From JBCDCY01 sp039180875 (GTDB lineage Bacteria; Pseudomonadota; Alphaproteobacteria; Rhodobacterales; Rhodobacteraceae), in contig JBCDCY010000014.1 of the NCBI GenBank assembly GCA_039180875.1, forward strand, positions 1 through 64,000: DNA of 64,000 nucleotides. Reading direction: 5' to 3'. A model generated the notes under the pieces. That model made no database searches, had not been told where the DNA came from, and saw nothing but the letters and a program-made list of their open reading frames with translations. Shown piece after piece: positions 38,880-49,067 of the stretch (the stretch's first letter is position 1; every line of letters starts with the position of its first letter). The translations under genes were made by a program, and so were the position numbers.

Positions 38880-39851
38880 CTACGACGGGGCGTCGCTCGG
38901 CTCGTCCGATGCGGGCGACGCCGCCTCCACCTCCTCGCAATGCCGCATCTCGGGATGCAGTGCGACACCCAGGATATGGTCGTGCTGATGAATGACGTGG
39001 GTGCTTGATCCGACGATCAAAGGATCGGGGGGCTGCACCACGTGGTGGTCTTTCCCCGGATAGTCGACGGCGTTCAGGAAGTGCAGCATGCAGTTCAAGC
39101 GCGCCCGTTTCTTGTCGTTGGATTTCACGATCGTCCAAGGCGCGTCGGCGGTGTCGGTGTAGAAGAACATCGCCTCTTTCGCCTCGGTGTAGTCATCCCA
39201 TTTGTCGAGGCTGGCGCGGTCGATCGGTGACAGTTTCCACTGCTTCAGCGGATCGGTTTCGCGCGATTCGAAGCGGCGGCGCTGCTCGTCCCGCGTCACC
39301 GAGAACCAGTATTTGAAGAGCTGGATGCCGGATCGGACCATCATCCGCTCAAGCTCCGGCGTCTGCCGCATGAACTCAAGGTAGTCGTTCGGCGCGCAGA
39401 AGCCCATGACGCGCTCCACGCCGGCACGGTTATACCAGGAGCGGTCGAACAGGACCATCTCACCCGCCGTCGGCAGATGCTCGATATAGCGCTGGAAGAA
39501 CCACTGGCCGCGCTCCTCCTCCGTCGGCTTCTGCAGCGCGACGACACGGGCGTTTCGGGGGTTCAGATGCTCCATGAACCGCTTGATCGTGCCGCCCTTG
39601 CCGGCCGCATCGCGACCCTCAAACAGCAGCACGAACTTCTGGCCCGTCTCCTGGGCCCAAAGCTGAACCTTCAGCAACTCAGCCTGCAGCGCCGCCTTTC
39701 GCTTCTCGTAGGCCGGGCGGCGCATCTTGGTTTTGTAGGGATACTCACCAGTCTCGAAGGCCCGACGGATATCGGCCGGGTTCTTTGCATCCGGAATCGG
39801 TTCGAGCGCCGGCATGACTCGCTCATCGCCGGGCTGCACGGGCACGTCCAT
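38880..39851 (-). CDS. ppk2: Polyphosphate kinase 2
   Basis: Transfers phosphate between polyphosphate and nucleoside diphosphates, typically making GTP or ATP. The 323-residue single-domain protein has Walker A in FEGRDAAGKGGTIK, the Walker B-like FDRSWYNRAGVERVMGF, and a lid-type RRRFESRETDPLKQWKLSP. It is a one-domain PPK2 (class I-like by length). The ATG at 39851 has AGGGAGG upstream; 12 further codons before it look unconserved. It adjoins a truncated nitronate monooxygenase fragment. Confidence 0.95.
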   Translation of the reverse strand: MDVPVQPGDERVMPALEPIPDAKNPADIRRAFETGEYPYKTKMRRPAYEKRKAALQAELLKVQLWAQETGQKFVLLFEGRDAAGKGGTIKRFMEHLNPRNARVVALQKPTEEERGQWFFQRYIEHLPTAGEMVLFDRSWYNRAGVERVMGFCAPNDYLEFMRQTPELERMMVRSGIQLFKYWFSVTRDEQRRRFESRETDPLKQWKLSPIDRASLDKWDDYTEAKEAMFFYTDTADAPWTIVKSNDKKRARLNCMLHFLNAVDYPGKDHHVVQPPDPLIVGSSTHVIHQHDHILGVALHPEMRHCEEVEAASPASDEPSDAPS

Positions 39852-39910
39852 GGCTGCCTCCCTGTCCAAGCGATTCGACGATGTCACAAAACCGACATGC
39901 GGACATTGAG

Positions 39911-40111
39911 CTAGATCATGTAGCCGCCTTGCCCGTCAGCAGGCACCATCAAGAGTGCCCCGCAGGCGCCCAGGCCACCGGCCCGGCCCACGGCATTGGC
40001 AAGCTCGGGAGCCGAGGCGCCGGCCATCGGCGCCATCAGCACCGGTAGCCCGAGTGCATAGTCGGCGGCAAAGGCCTCGGCCCGCGCGATCGCCGGGTCC
40101 AGATCAGCCAT
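39911..40111 (-). pseudogene. Truncated nitronate monooxygenase (N-terminal fragment)
   Basis: A 66-residue frame whose residues 20-55 (LPVLMAPMAGASAPELANAV, then GGLGACGALLM) match the start of nitronate monooxygenase/2-nitropropane dioxygenase, a TIM-barrel flavoenzyme normally above 300 residues. After GALLM the frame runs into unrelated sequence (VPADGQGGYMI) and stops; no more of the barrel is found in any frame before ppk2. It still has a ribosome site (GGAGG). Most likely a remnant after a deletion or after ppk2 arrived next to it. Confidence 0.75.
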
Positions 40112-40227
40112 GGCGGCCCTCCTCCGCCTCTCCATAGCAAGCGGGCATTTCGACGTCGCTATTCACCTTTCCTTCAATTTCGTCGAGTGTTTTAACGACG
40201 GCGAGAAGACGGGCGCGGGAGGGCGCG

Positions 40228-40692
40228 ATGGCAGGCAGCGTGAACAAGGTCATCCTGGTCGGCAATCTGGGCCGCGACCCCGAGGTCCGCACCTTCCAGA
40301 ACGGCGGCAAGGTCTGCAATCTGAGCGTCGCCACGTCGGAGCGCTGGCGCGACCGCAACAGTGGCGAGAACCGGGAAAAGACCGAATGGCACCGCGTCGC
40401 GATCTTTGACGAGCGTCTGGCCGAGACGGCGGAACGCTATCTGCGCAAGGGCTCGAAGGTCTACCTCGAAGGTCAGCTCGAGACCCGGAAATGGCAGGAC
40501 CAGTCCGGCCAGGACCGCTACACGACGGAGGTCGTGCTGCGCCGCTTCAACTCCTCGCTGACCATGCTCGATGGCCGCGGTGAGGGCGGCGGGGGAGAGC
40601 CCGGCTACGGCGACGACCGGGACGATTTCGGCGGGGGCGGCGGGGGCTCGTCTCCCTCCCGATCCGATCTGGACGACGAGATCCCGTTCTGA
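40228..40692 (+). CDS. ssb: Single-stranded DNA-binding protein
   Basis: Tetrameric ssDNA-binding protein for replication, repair and recombination. The 154-residue protein has an OB fold at 1-110 (SVNKVILVGNLGRDPEVR), a Gly-rich flexible tail, and the protein-interaction tip DDEIPF. Only 116 bases separate it from the divergent fragment gene. I found no LexA box upstream, although ssb is SOS-controlled in some relatives of its neighbour uvrA. Confidence 0.97.
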   Translation: MAGSVNKVILVGNLGRDPEVRTFQNGGKVCNLSVATSERWRDRNSGENREKTEWHRVAIFDERLAETAERYLRKGSKVYLEGQLETRKWQDQSGQDRYTTEVVLRRFNSSLTMLDGRGEGGGGEPGYGDDRDDFGGGGGGSSPSRSDLDDEIPF

Positions 40693-40782
40693 GCCGGCAA
40701 CACTCTGGTTCCAAGCAGGCCATTGTCCCCCGCCCAGCCTCGGCCGATACAGGATTGAGAGATCCGCGCGCGGGGGCCGACC

Positions 40783-41007
40783 ATGGTTCCACGGAAATAC
40801 GGCTTCATCCTCGCCGGCCTCATGGTCGGCAGCTTCATGTCGTTCCTGATGTCGGGGGCGATCACCGCGGTGAACACCGGGTTCGGCGCGGGCTTCGCCG
40901 GACGCTGGATGACGGCCTTCGCGGTCGCCTGGTCCTTGGCCGTCCCCCTCGCCATCGTAGCCAGCCGCTTCGTGCCGGGCATCGTGCAGCGCCTTACCCG
41001 GCCCTGA
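40783..41007 (+). CDS. DUF2798 small membrane protein
   Basis: A 74-residue protein with two membrane segments (about 7-28 and 43-62) and the family-like start PRKYGFILAGLMVGSFMSF. DUF2798 proteins are of unknown function. It lies 13 bases before the EamA transporter gene and is probably in its transcript. Confidence 0.8.
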   Translation: MVPRKYGFILAGLMVGSFMSFLMSGAITAVNTGFGAGFAGRWMTAFAVAWSLAVPLAIVASRFVPGIVQRLTRP

Positions 41008-41020
41008 GGACGGCAAGGCG

Positions 41021-41908
41021 ATGAGCCAGGCGGCGATGCCCGCCGCCGCCCGCGTCGGCCGGGCGGTCGCGGCGATGCTGGGGGCGAGCGCCCTCGTGGC
41101 AGTGACGATGCTGCTCGCCAAGACCCTCGGCCAGGACGCCGCCGGTCCGCCGCTCCATCCCCTGCAGGTGAGCGCCGGGCGCTTCTTCTTCGCCTTTCTC
41201 GCGGTCGGCCTGGTCTCCGCCTGGTGGCGCCCCAGCCTGAGCGGTGCCCGCTGGGACCTGCACGCCGCCCGCTCGGCCTGCGGCTGGCTGGGGGTGAGCT
41301 GCATGTTCGCCGCCGCCGCCCGGATGCCCCTGGCCGAGGCGACGGCGATCTCTTTCCTCGGGCCGCTCTTCACCATGGTGTTGGCGCTCCTCCTGCTGCG
41401 GGAGGAGGTGGGGCCGCGCAAATGGCTCGCGGCACTGATCTCGGCCAGCGGCGCGATGGTCCTGATCCGCCCTGGGACGGAGGCGTTTCAGCCCGCCGCG
41501 CTGATCGCCCTCGCCGCCGCGGCGCTGATGGGGCTCGAGGCGATCTTCATCAAGCGATTGAGCGATCGGGAGCCGACGATCCGCATCCTGCTGATCAACA
41601 ACACCATCGGCGCCCTGGTCGCCGTCAGTGCGGCGAGCCTGGTCTGGCGCTGGCCGACGCCGGAGCAATGGGCCTTGCTCGCCACCCTCGGCCTCACCAT
41701 GCTGCTGGCCCAGACGCTGTTCATCCAGGCCATGCGATCGAGCAGCGCGAGCGGGGTGATGCCGGTCTTCTACACCACGCTGCTCTTCGCCACGCTCTAC
41801 GACTTCTGGGCCTTCGGGGCGGTGCCGGACCGGGTCGCGGCGCTCGGCGCGGCGCTGATCCTGACCGGCACGGTCGCCCTGTCGCTGAGGTCCCGGCGCA
41901 TGGTCTGA
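41021..41908 (+). CDS. DMT-superfamily permease (EamA)
   Basis: A 295-residue inner-membrane transporter of the drug/metabolite superfamily with ten predicted membrane segments in two EamA repeats (about 20-145 and 155-290). Conserved features are LAKTLGQD near TM1 and MRSSSASGVMPVFYTTLLF in the second repeat. Substrate unknown. Short gap to the DUF2798 gene. Confidence 0.88.
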   Translation: MSQAAMPAAARVGRAVAAMLGASALVAVTMLLAKTLGQDAAGPPLHPLQVSAGRFFFAFLAVGLVSAWWRPSLSGARWDLHAARSACGWLGVSCMFAAAARMPLAEATAISFLGPLFTMVLALLLLREEVGPRKWLAALISASGAMVLIRPGTEAFQPAALIALAAAALMGLEAIFIKRLSDREPTIRILLINNTIGALVAVSAASLVWRWPTPEQWALLATLGLTMLLAQTLFIQAMRSSSASGVMPVFYTTLLFATLYDFWAFGAVPDRVAALGAALILTGTVALSLRSRRMV

Positions 41909-41983
41909 GGGGCCACGCTCCATTGCACCTCTGCTGGCCACCTTGTAAGCTGGCGCTCACAACATCTTGCGTATGAGCCACCC

Positions 41984-44704
<2,721 letters not shown>

Positions 44705-44772
44705 CGCGGGGCTGCCGGGTCCCGCCATCCTCGCGCTTTCACCCGCGCCCGGCCTGCGCTACCACGGGCGCC

Positions 44773-46137
44773 ATGGAACCCCTCCACGTCATCGGCGGCG
44801 GCCTTGCGGGATCGGAGGCTGCCTGGCAGGCGGCCGAGGCCGGCGTCTCCGTCGTGCTGCACGAAATGCGGCCGGAGGTCGCCACCTTCGCCCATAAGAC
44901 GGATGGGTTGGCGGAGCTCGTCTGCTCCAACTCCTTCCGCTCCGACGACCATGAGCACAATGCCGTCGGCCTGCTGCATTGGGAGATGCGCGCGGCGGGT
45001 GGCCTGATCATGGCGGCCGGAGACGCCCACACGCTGCCCGCCGGCGGCGCGCTCGCCGTGGATCGGGAGGGCTTTTCGGCCGCCGTCACCGCCCGCATCG
45101 CCGCCCATCCCCGCATCACCGTCGCGCGGGGCGAGATCGCCGACCTGCCGCCCGCCGACTGGTCCCACGTCATCGTCGCGACCGGCCCGCTTACCTCGCC
45201 GGCGCTGGCCGAGGCGGTCCGCGGACTGACGGGCGAGGACGCGCTCGCCTTCTTCGACGCCATCGCCCCGATCGTCCACGCTGACTCGGTCGACATGTCC
45301 AAGGCTTGGTTCCAGTCCCGCTACGACAAAGGCGAGACGGAGGCGGAGCGGACAGCCTACCTCAACTGCCCGATGACGCAGGCGGAGTACGACCGCTTCC
45401 TCGACGCCCTCCTCGCCGCCGAGCAGACCGCCTTCAAGGAAGGCGAGACCGACACTCCCTATTTCGAGGGCTGCCTGCCGATCGAGGTCATGGCTGCCCG
45501 CGGCCGCGAGACCCTGCGCTTCGGCCCCTTGAAGCCGGTGGGCCTCACCAACCCGCATCAGCCGGACATCAAACCTCACGCAGTGGTTCAACTTCGCAGG
45601 GATAACGCCCTCGGAACGCTCTACAATATCGTGGGTTTCCAGACCAAGATGCGCTACGGGCCGCAGGCGGAGATCCTGCGCCTAATCCCGGGGCTGGAGG
45701 GCGCGCGTTTCGCCCGGCTCGGCGGCATTCACCGCAACACCTTCCTCAATTCGCCCCGCGTGCTCGACGAGCGGATGCGCCTCAGCGCCCTGCCGCGGCT
45801 GCGCTTCGCCGGGCAGGTGACGGGGGTCGAGGGCTATGTGGAAAGTGCCGCGATGGGGCTTCTGGCGGGGCGGCTCGCGGCGGCGGAGATGCAGGGCCGC
45901 ACGCTCCCCCTGCCGCCGCCGACGACGGCGATCGGCGCCCTCCTCAACCATATCACCGGCGGCGCGGAGGCCGAGACCTTCCAGCCGATGAACGTGAATT
46001 TCGGCCTCTTCCCGCCGCTCGAGGACGCGCGGCGCGGCCGGCGCGGCAAGAAGGAGCGCCAGCGCGCCTATACCGACCGTGCCAAGGCCGCCTGGCAAGC
46101 CTGGCTCGCCGCCACCGCGGAGCCCGTCCCGGCCTGA
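44773..46137 (+). CDS. trmFO: Folate/FAD-dependent tRNA (uracil-54) methyltransferase
   Basis: Makes ribothymidine at position 54 of tRNA using methylenetetrahydrofolate and FADH2. The 454-residue protein has the FAD motif VIGGGLAGSEAAW at the N-terminus and the family blocks HEMRPEV, LVCSNSFRSDD, CPMTQAEYDRF and FEGCLPIEVMA with the catalytic Cys pair. It uses folate rather than SAM, unlike TrmA. It is followed by a methyltransferase gene and gluQ, both possibly tRNA related. Confidence 0.96.
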   Translation: MEPLHVIGGGLAGSEAAWQAAEAGVSVVLHEMRPEVATFAHKTDGLAELVCSNSFRSDDHEHNAVGLLHWEMRAAGGLIMAAGDAHTLPAGGALAVDREGFSAAVTARIAAHPRITVARGEIADLPPADWSHVIVATGPLTSPALAEAVRGLTGEDALAFFDAIAPIVHADSVDMSKAWFQSRYDKGETEAERTAYLNCPMTQAEYDRFLDALLAAEQTAFKEGETDTPYFEGCLPIEVMAARGRETLRFGPLKPVGLTNPHQPDIKPHAVVQLRRDNALGTLYNIVGFQTKMRYGPQAEILRLIPGLEGARFARLGGIHRNTFLNSPRVLDERMRLSALPRLRFAGQVTGVEGYVESAAMGLLAGRLAAAEMQGRTLPLPPPTTAIGALLNHITGGAEAETFQPMNVNFGLFPPLEDARRGRRGKKERQRAYTDRAKAAWQAWLAATAEPVPA

Positions 46138-46184
46138 ATTTGACCCCCCCGACCCCCTCTTTATGATGATGGAGGGAGGATCGG

Positions 46185-46805
46185 ATGGCCCAAAAGAAAT
46201 TCCTGGACCAAGTCTACGACATCGAAGACGCCGCAGAGATGGGCGCCTTTTACGACAAATGGGCGGCCAGCTACGACGACGAGGTGGGCGCCAACGGCTA
46301 CGCCACGCCGCCGCGCTGCGCCGAGGCCCTGGCGGCCTTCGCCGAGGACAAGGCCGCGCCCCTCCTCGACATCGGCTGCGGCACCGGGCTCTCCGGCCTG
46401 GCGTTTCGGGCCGCCGGGTTCGAGACCATCGACGGCCTCGACCTGTCGGCGGAGATGCTGGCCGCGGCCCGGGCCCGCGCGGGCGTCTATAACAGCCTCA
46501 CCCAGGTGACGCTCGACGATCCCCTGCCCTTCCCGGCGGAGAGCTACGCTAACATCGCAGCCGTCGGCGTGCTCAACCCGGGTCATGCGCCGGCCGAGAC
46601 CATGGGCGACGCGCTGGCCCTGCTGCCCCGGGGCGGGCATTTCGTCTTCTCGCTTAACGATCATGCGCTGGAGGACGGCAGCTACGAGTACCAGCTCCGC
46701 GAGCTCTGCGATGCCGGGCTCGTCTTTCTGATGCACTCGGAATACGGCGCGCACCTGCCGAAGATCGGGCTCAAGTCCAGGGTCTATGTGCTCCGCAAAA
46801 GCTGA
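46185..46805 (+). CDS. Class I SAM-dependent methyltransferase (WBSCR27-like)
   Basis: A 206-residue methyltransferase with motif I LLDIGCGTGLSGLAF and the preceding YDKWAASYDDEVGANGYATP pattern typical of the small-molecule/Williams-Beuren-type family. Strong ribosome site (GGAGGGAGG). Its end overlaps gluQ by 20 bases, so they are coupled. The substrate is unknown; the neighbours trmFO and gluQ modify tRNA, but the fold does not resemble known tRNA methylases. Confidence 0.87.
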   Translation: MAQKKFLDQVYDIEDAAEMGAFYDKWAASYDDEVGANGYATPPRCAEALAAFAEDKAAPLLDIGCGTGLSGLAFRAAGFETIDGLDLSAEMLAAARARAGVYNSLTQVTLDDPLPFPAESYANIAAVGVLNPGHAPAETMGDALALLPRGGHFVFSLNDHALEDGSYEYQLRELCDAGLVFLMHSEYGAHLPKIGLKSRVYVLRKS

Positions 46806-47637
46806 GGGCTACCGCGACCGCTTCGCCCCCTCGCCCACCGGCCCGCTGCATCTCGGCCACGCCTTCTCGGCGCTGACCGCCTTCGATGCGGCGGAGGCAG
46901 CTCGCGGCACCCTGCTGGTGCGGATCGAGGACATCGACCGCACCCGCGCCCGGCCGGAATACGAGGCCGCGATCTTCGACGACCTCGGCTGGCTGGGGCT
47001 CAGGTGGGAGGCGCCGGTGCTCCGCCAATCGAGCCGCGGGGCCGCCTACCGCGCCGCGCTCGACCGGCTCGCGGCGGAGGGATTGATCTACCCCTGCACC
47101 TGCTCCCGGGCCGAGATCCGGGCGGCCTCGGCACCGCAGGAAGGGGCGGCGGCCCCGCTTTATCCCGGCACCTGCAAGGCCGGTGCCCAGGCCAACCGGC
47201 CACCGGCGCTCAGGCTCCACATGGACCGCGCCGTGGCCCGCATGACCGGCCCGCTCCGCTTCCGGGAGATCGGCGCGGGGCCGGCGGGTGAAACTGGCGA
47301 GATCGCCCTCGATCCGGAGCATCTGCTCAAAAGCCATGGCGATCTGGTGCTCGGTGGGCGGGAGAGCGGCACGTCCTACCACCTCGCCGTCACCGTCGAT
47401 GACGCAGCCCAAGGGATCAGTCACGTGACCCGGGGCGAGGATCTGTTCGCCGAAACACCGCTTCATGTGCTGTTGCAGCGCCTGCTCGACCTGCCGACGC
47501 CCACCTACCGGCACCACCGCCTGATCCGCGATACGGAGGGCAAGCGCCTCGCCAAGCGCGACGATGCCCGTGCCCTCGCCCGCTTCCGGGCCGAGGGCGC
47601 CGACCCCACCGACATCCGCCGGATGGTCGGGCTATGA
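46786..47637 (+). CDS. gluQ: Glutamyl-Q tRNA(Asp) synthetase
   Basis: Attaches glutamate to the queuosine base at position 34 of tRNA-Asp. A 283-residue truncated GluRS-like enzyme: the catalytic core is present with the HIGH-type PTGPLHLGHAFSAL and KMSKS-type KRLAKRDD, but the anticodon-binding domain is absent, as expected. A zinc site is formed by CTCSRAEIR and YPGTCK. Its start lies inside the methyltransferase gene and its end overlaps hisI by 6 bases. Confidence 0.94.
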   Translation: MCSAKAEGYRDRFAPSPTGPLHLGHAFSALTAFDAAEAARGTLLVRIEDIDRTRARPEYEAAIFDDLGWLGLRWEAPVLRQSSRGAAYRAALDRLAAEGLIYPCTCSRAEIRAASAPQEGAAAPLYPGTCKAGAQANRPPALRLHMDRAVARMTGPLRFREIGAGPAGETGEIALDPEHLLKSHGDLVLGGRESGTSYHLAVTVDDAAQGISHVTRGEDLFAETPLHVLLQRLLDLPTPTYRHHRLIRDTEGKRLAKRDDARALARFRAEGADPTDIRRMVGL

Positions 47638-47994
47638 GACGGGCGTGGCGATCTCCACCTCCGCCCCCTCGCGGATCGCGGTGAAGAAGCAATTCGGCCG
47701 GTTGGTGTGGCAGGCCGGCCCGGTCTGATGGACCAGCACCAGCAGGCAGTCGCGGTCGCAATCGAAGCGCATCTCCACCAGCGCCTGGGTGTGGCCCGAG
47801 CTCTCGCCCTTCACCCAAAGCGCCTGGCGCGAGCGCGACCAGTAGGTCACGCGCCCCGTCGCCAGCGTCGCCTCGACCGCCTCGCGGTTCATCCAGGCGA
47901 GCATCAGCACCTCGCCCGTCTCGACCTCCTGCGCGATCGCCGGGATCAGGCCCCGCGCGTCGTAGCTGAGGCGCGCTGCATCGAAGCCGGCCAT
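47632..47994 (-). CDS. hisI: Phosphoribosyl-AMP cyclohydrolase
   Basis: Third step of histidine synthesis, opening the adenine ring of phosphoribosyl-AMP. The 120-residue protein has the zinc/metal motif DCDRDCLLVLVHQTGPACHT and WMNREAVEATLATGRVTYWSR. It is the stand-alone form, with no HisE domain fused. Strong AAGGAG site. It is convergent with gluQ, with a 6-base overlap, and divergent from the scaffold gene. Confidence 0.96.
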   Translation of the reverse strand: MAGFDAARLSYDARGLIPAIAQEVETGEVLMLAWMNREAVEATLATGRVTYWSRSRQALWVKGESSGHTQALVEMRFDCDRDCLLVLVHQTGPACHTNRPNCFFTAIREGAEVEIATPVS

Positions 47995-48070
47995 CTCCGC
48001 TCCTTCTTTTCTTCGGATCCCGACTTATCTACGCTACCGAGCGAAGCGAGAGAAGCAGGGGCCCCGGGCC

Positions 48071-48523
48071 ATGAGCGCTGAGACGCAGGATCTGATCAAG
48101 CTCTACTCGGAGCGTATTCTGGCCCTCGCCGCCGACATCCCGCATCGGGAGCGGCTGACGGCCCCGGGGGCGACCGCGACCAAGCGCTCCCCGCTTTGCG
48201 GCTCCACCGTCACCGTCGATCTGGAGCTGCAGGACGGCCGGATCGCCGCCTTCGGCCAGGATGTGAAGGCCTGCGCCCTCGGCCAGGCCTCGGCCGCGGT
48301 GCTCGGCGGCCAGGTGATCGGCCGCACCCAGGCAGAGATCGCCACGGCCCGGGACGAGTTGAAGGCGATGCTGAAATCCGACGGCCCGGTGCCGGCTGCA
48401 CCCTTCGAGGGCTACGAGGTGCTGATCCCGGCCCGGGAGTACAAGAACCGCCACGCCTCCATCCTGCTCGCCCTCGACGCGACGCTCGCCGCGATCGACG
48501 CGGCCCACGCCCCCGCTGCCTGA
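48071..48523 (+). CDS. Iron-sulfur scaffold protein, IscU/NifU-like
   Basis: A 150-residue SUF/NIF-type scaffold domain. Two Cys ligands are visible, Cys43 in SPLCGSTVTV and Cys68 in KACALGQAS. The third usual Cys is replaced by His128 (KNRHASIL), a change I associate with this short alphaproteobacterial subfamily. It may bind but not assemble clusters, or use the His as a ligand. Divergent from hisI, with 76 bases between. Confidence 0.87.
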   Translation: MSAETQDLIKLYSERILALAADIPHRERLTAPGATATKRSPLCGSTVTVDLELQDGRIAAFGQDVKACALGQASAAVLGGQVIGRTQAEIATARDELKAMLKSDGPVPAAPFEGYEVLIPAREYKNRHASILLALDATLAAIDAAHAPAA

Positions 48524-48558
48524 ATAAACCGCCGCCTCAACACACCCGCCGCCTGAAC

Positions 48559-48591
48559 AAAAAAAGCACCGCATCCCGGGGGACGCGGTGC
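48559..48591 (-). terminator. Strong rho-independent terminator of the small SOS gene
   Basis: A stem of 12 base pairs with one mismatch (48566-48577 with 48580-48591), followed on the minus strand by seven T residues (48565-48559). This is a textbook intrinsic terminator reading leftward. The only leftward unit it can serve is the small gene at 48778-48891, which supports that gene being expressed. It could also stop rightward transcripts of the scaffold gene weakly. Confidence 0.85.
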
Positions 48592-48777
48592 AGGTATGCG
48601 TTCCGTCGATCGGCAGTGGAACCCGGCGGGCAGGCACCGGGTCCCCGTCGGCACGCGCCAGAGACAGGGAGGGGCGCGGCAGGTCCGGAGAGGGGACGGT
48701 CCGGACGAAGACTCCGATCAGCAGTCCGCAGGCGAAACAGACAGGCCGCGGGGCGTGTCCCGGCTCAGGCCAGCATC

Positions 48778-48891
48778 TTAGGCCAGCATCAGGCCGCCCA
48801 GCACCGCCACGCACAGCCCGGCCAAGCCCAGCGCATCCTCGATCGCACCCTTCGGCGCGGACTTCATGGCGGAGAGATAGGCGTTCAACAT
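48778..48891 (-). CDS. Small SOS-controlled single-pass membrane protein (37 aa)
   Basis: A frame of 37 codons with GAGGA 8 bases before the ATG. A short N-terminal part (LNAYLSAMKSAPKGA) precedes a hydrophobic segment of about 20 residues (IEDALGLAGLCVAVLGGLML), so it is predicted to be a single-pass inner-membrane protein. The promoter is bracketed by two perfect LexA boxes, a strong terminator lies downstream, and recG and ligA are immediately upstream on the same strand. I do not recognise the family. By size, topology and control it resembles SOS-induced division inhibitors such as Caulobacter SidA; that function is inference. Confidence 0.7.
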   Translation of the reverse strand: MLNAYLSAMKSAPKGAIEDALGLAGLCVAVLGGLMLA

Positions 48892-48940
48892 GGCGCGATC
48901 CTCGGTGTCGGGGGCGGCGGGAGCAGGTGATCAACCTTTT

Positions 48941-48992
48941 GTTCGACTAATGTTCTCATTCTCAGCGATTCGGTCAAGAACTTTAAGCGAAC
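48941..48992 (-). promoter_or_regulatory. SOS promoter with two LexA boxes
   Basis: On the minus strand: box GTTC-GCTTAAA-GTTC (48992-48978), directly followed by -35 TTGACC (48977-48972), a 17-base spacer and -10 AACATT (48954-48949). The -10 lies inside a second box, GAAC-ATTAGTC-GAAC (48955-48941), which is GTTC-N7-GTTC on the plus strand. Both boxes are exact. LexA at either would block the promoter. Transcription would start near 48942, about 50 bases before the small gene. Confidence 0.75.
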
Positions 48993-49067
48993 ATCGAAGA
49001 AGGTTAACGCTAGGTCAGCCCCACCATCGAATGTTCTCTCTTTGTCTCGAATCGTCCGAGGATGGCG

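Noticed and set aside
48029..48934. 301-codon minus-strand frame covering the small SOS gene region
   Set aside because: Passes through the intrinsic terminator and lies antisense to the IscU-like gene. The 37-codon frame with ribosome site and promoter explains the region better.
49033..49047. Third LexA-like element GTTC-TCTCTTT-GTCT
   Set aside because: Two mismatches in the second half-site and farther from the promoter than the two exact boxes.
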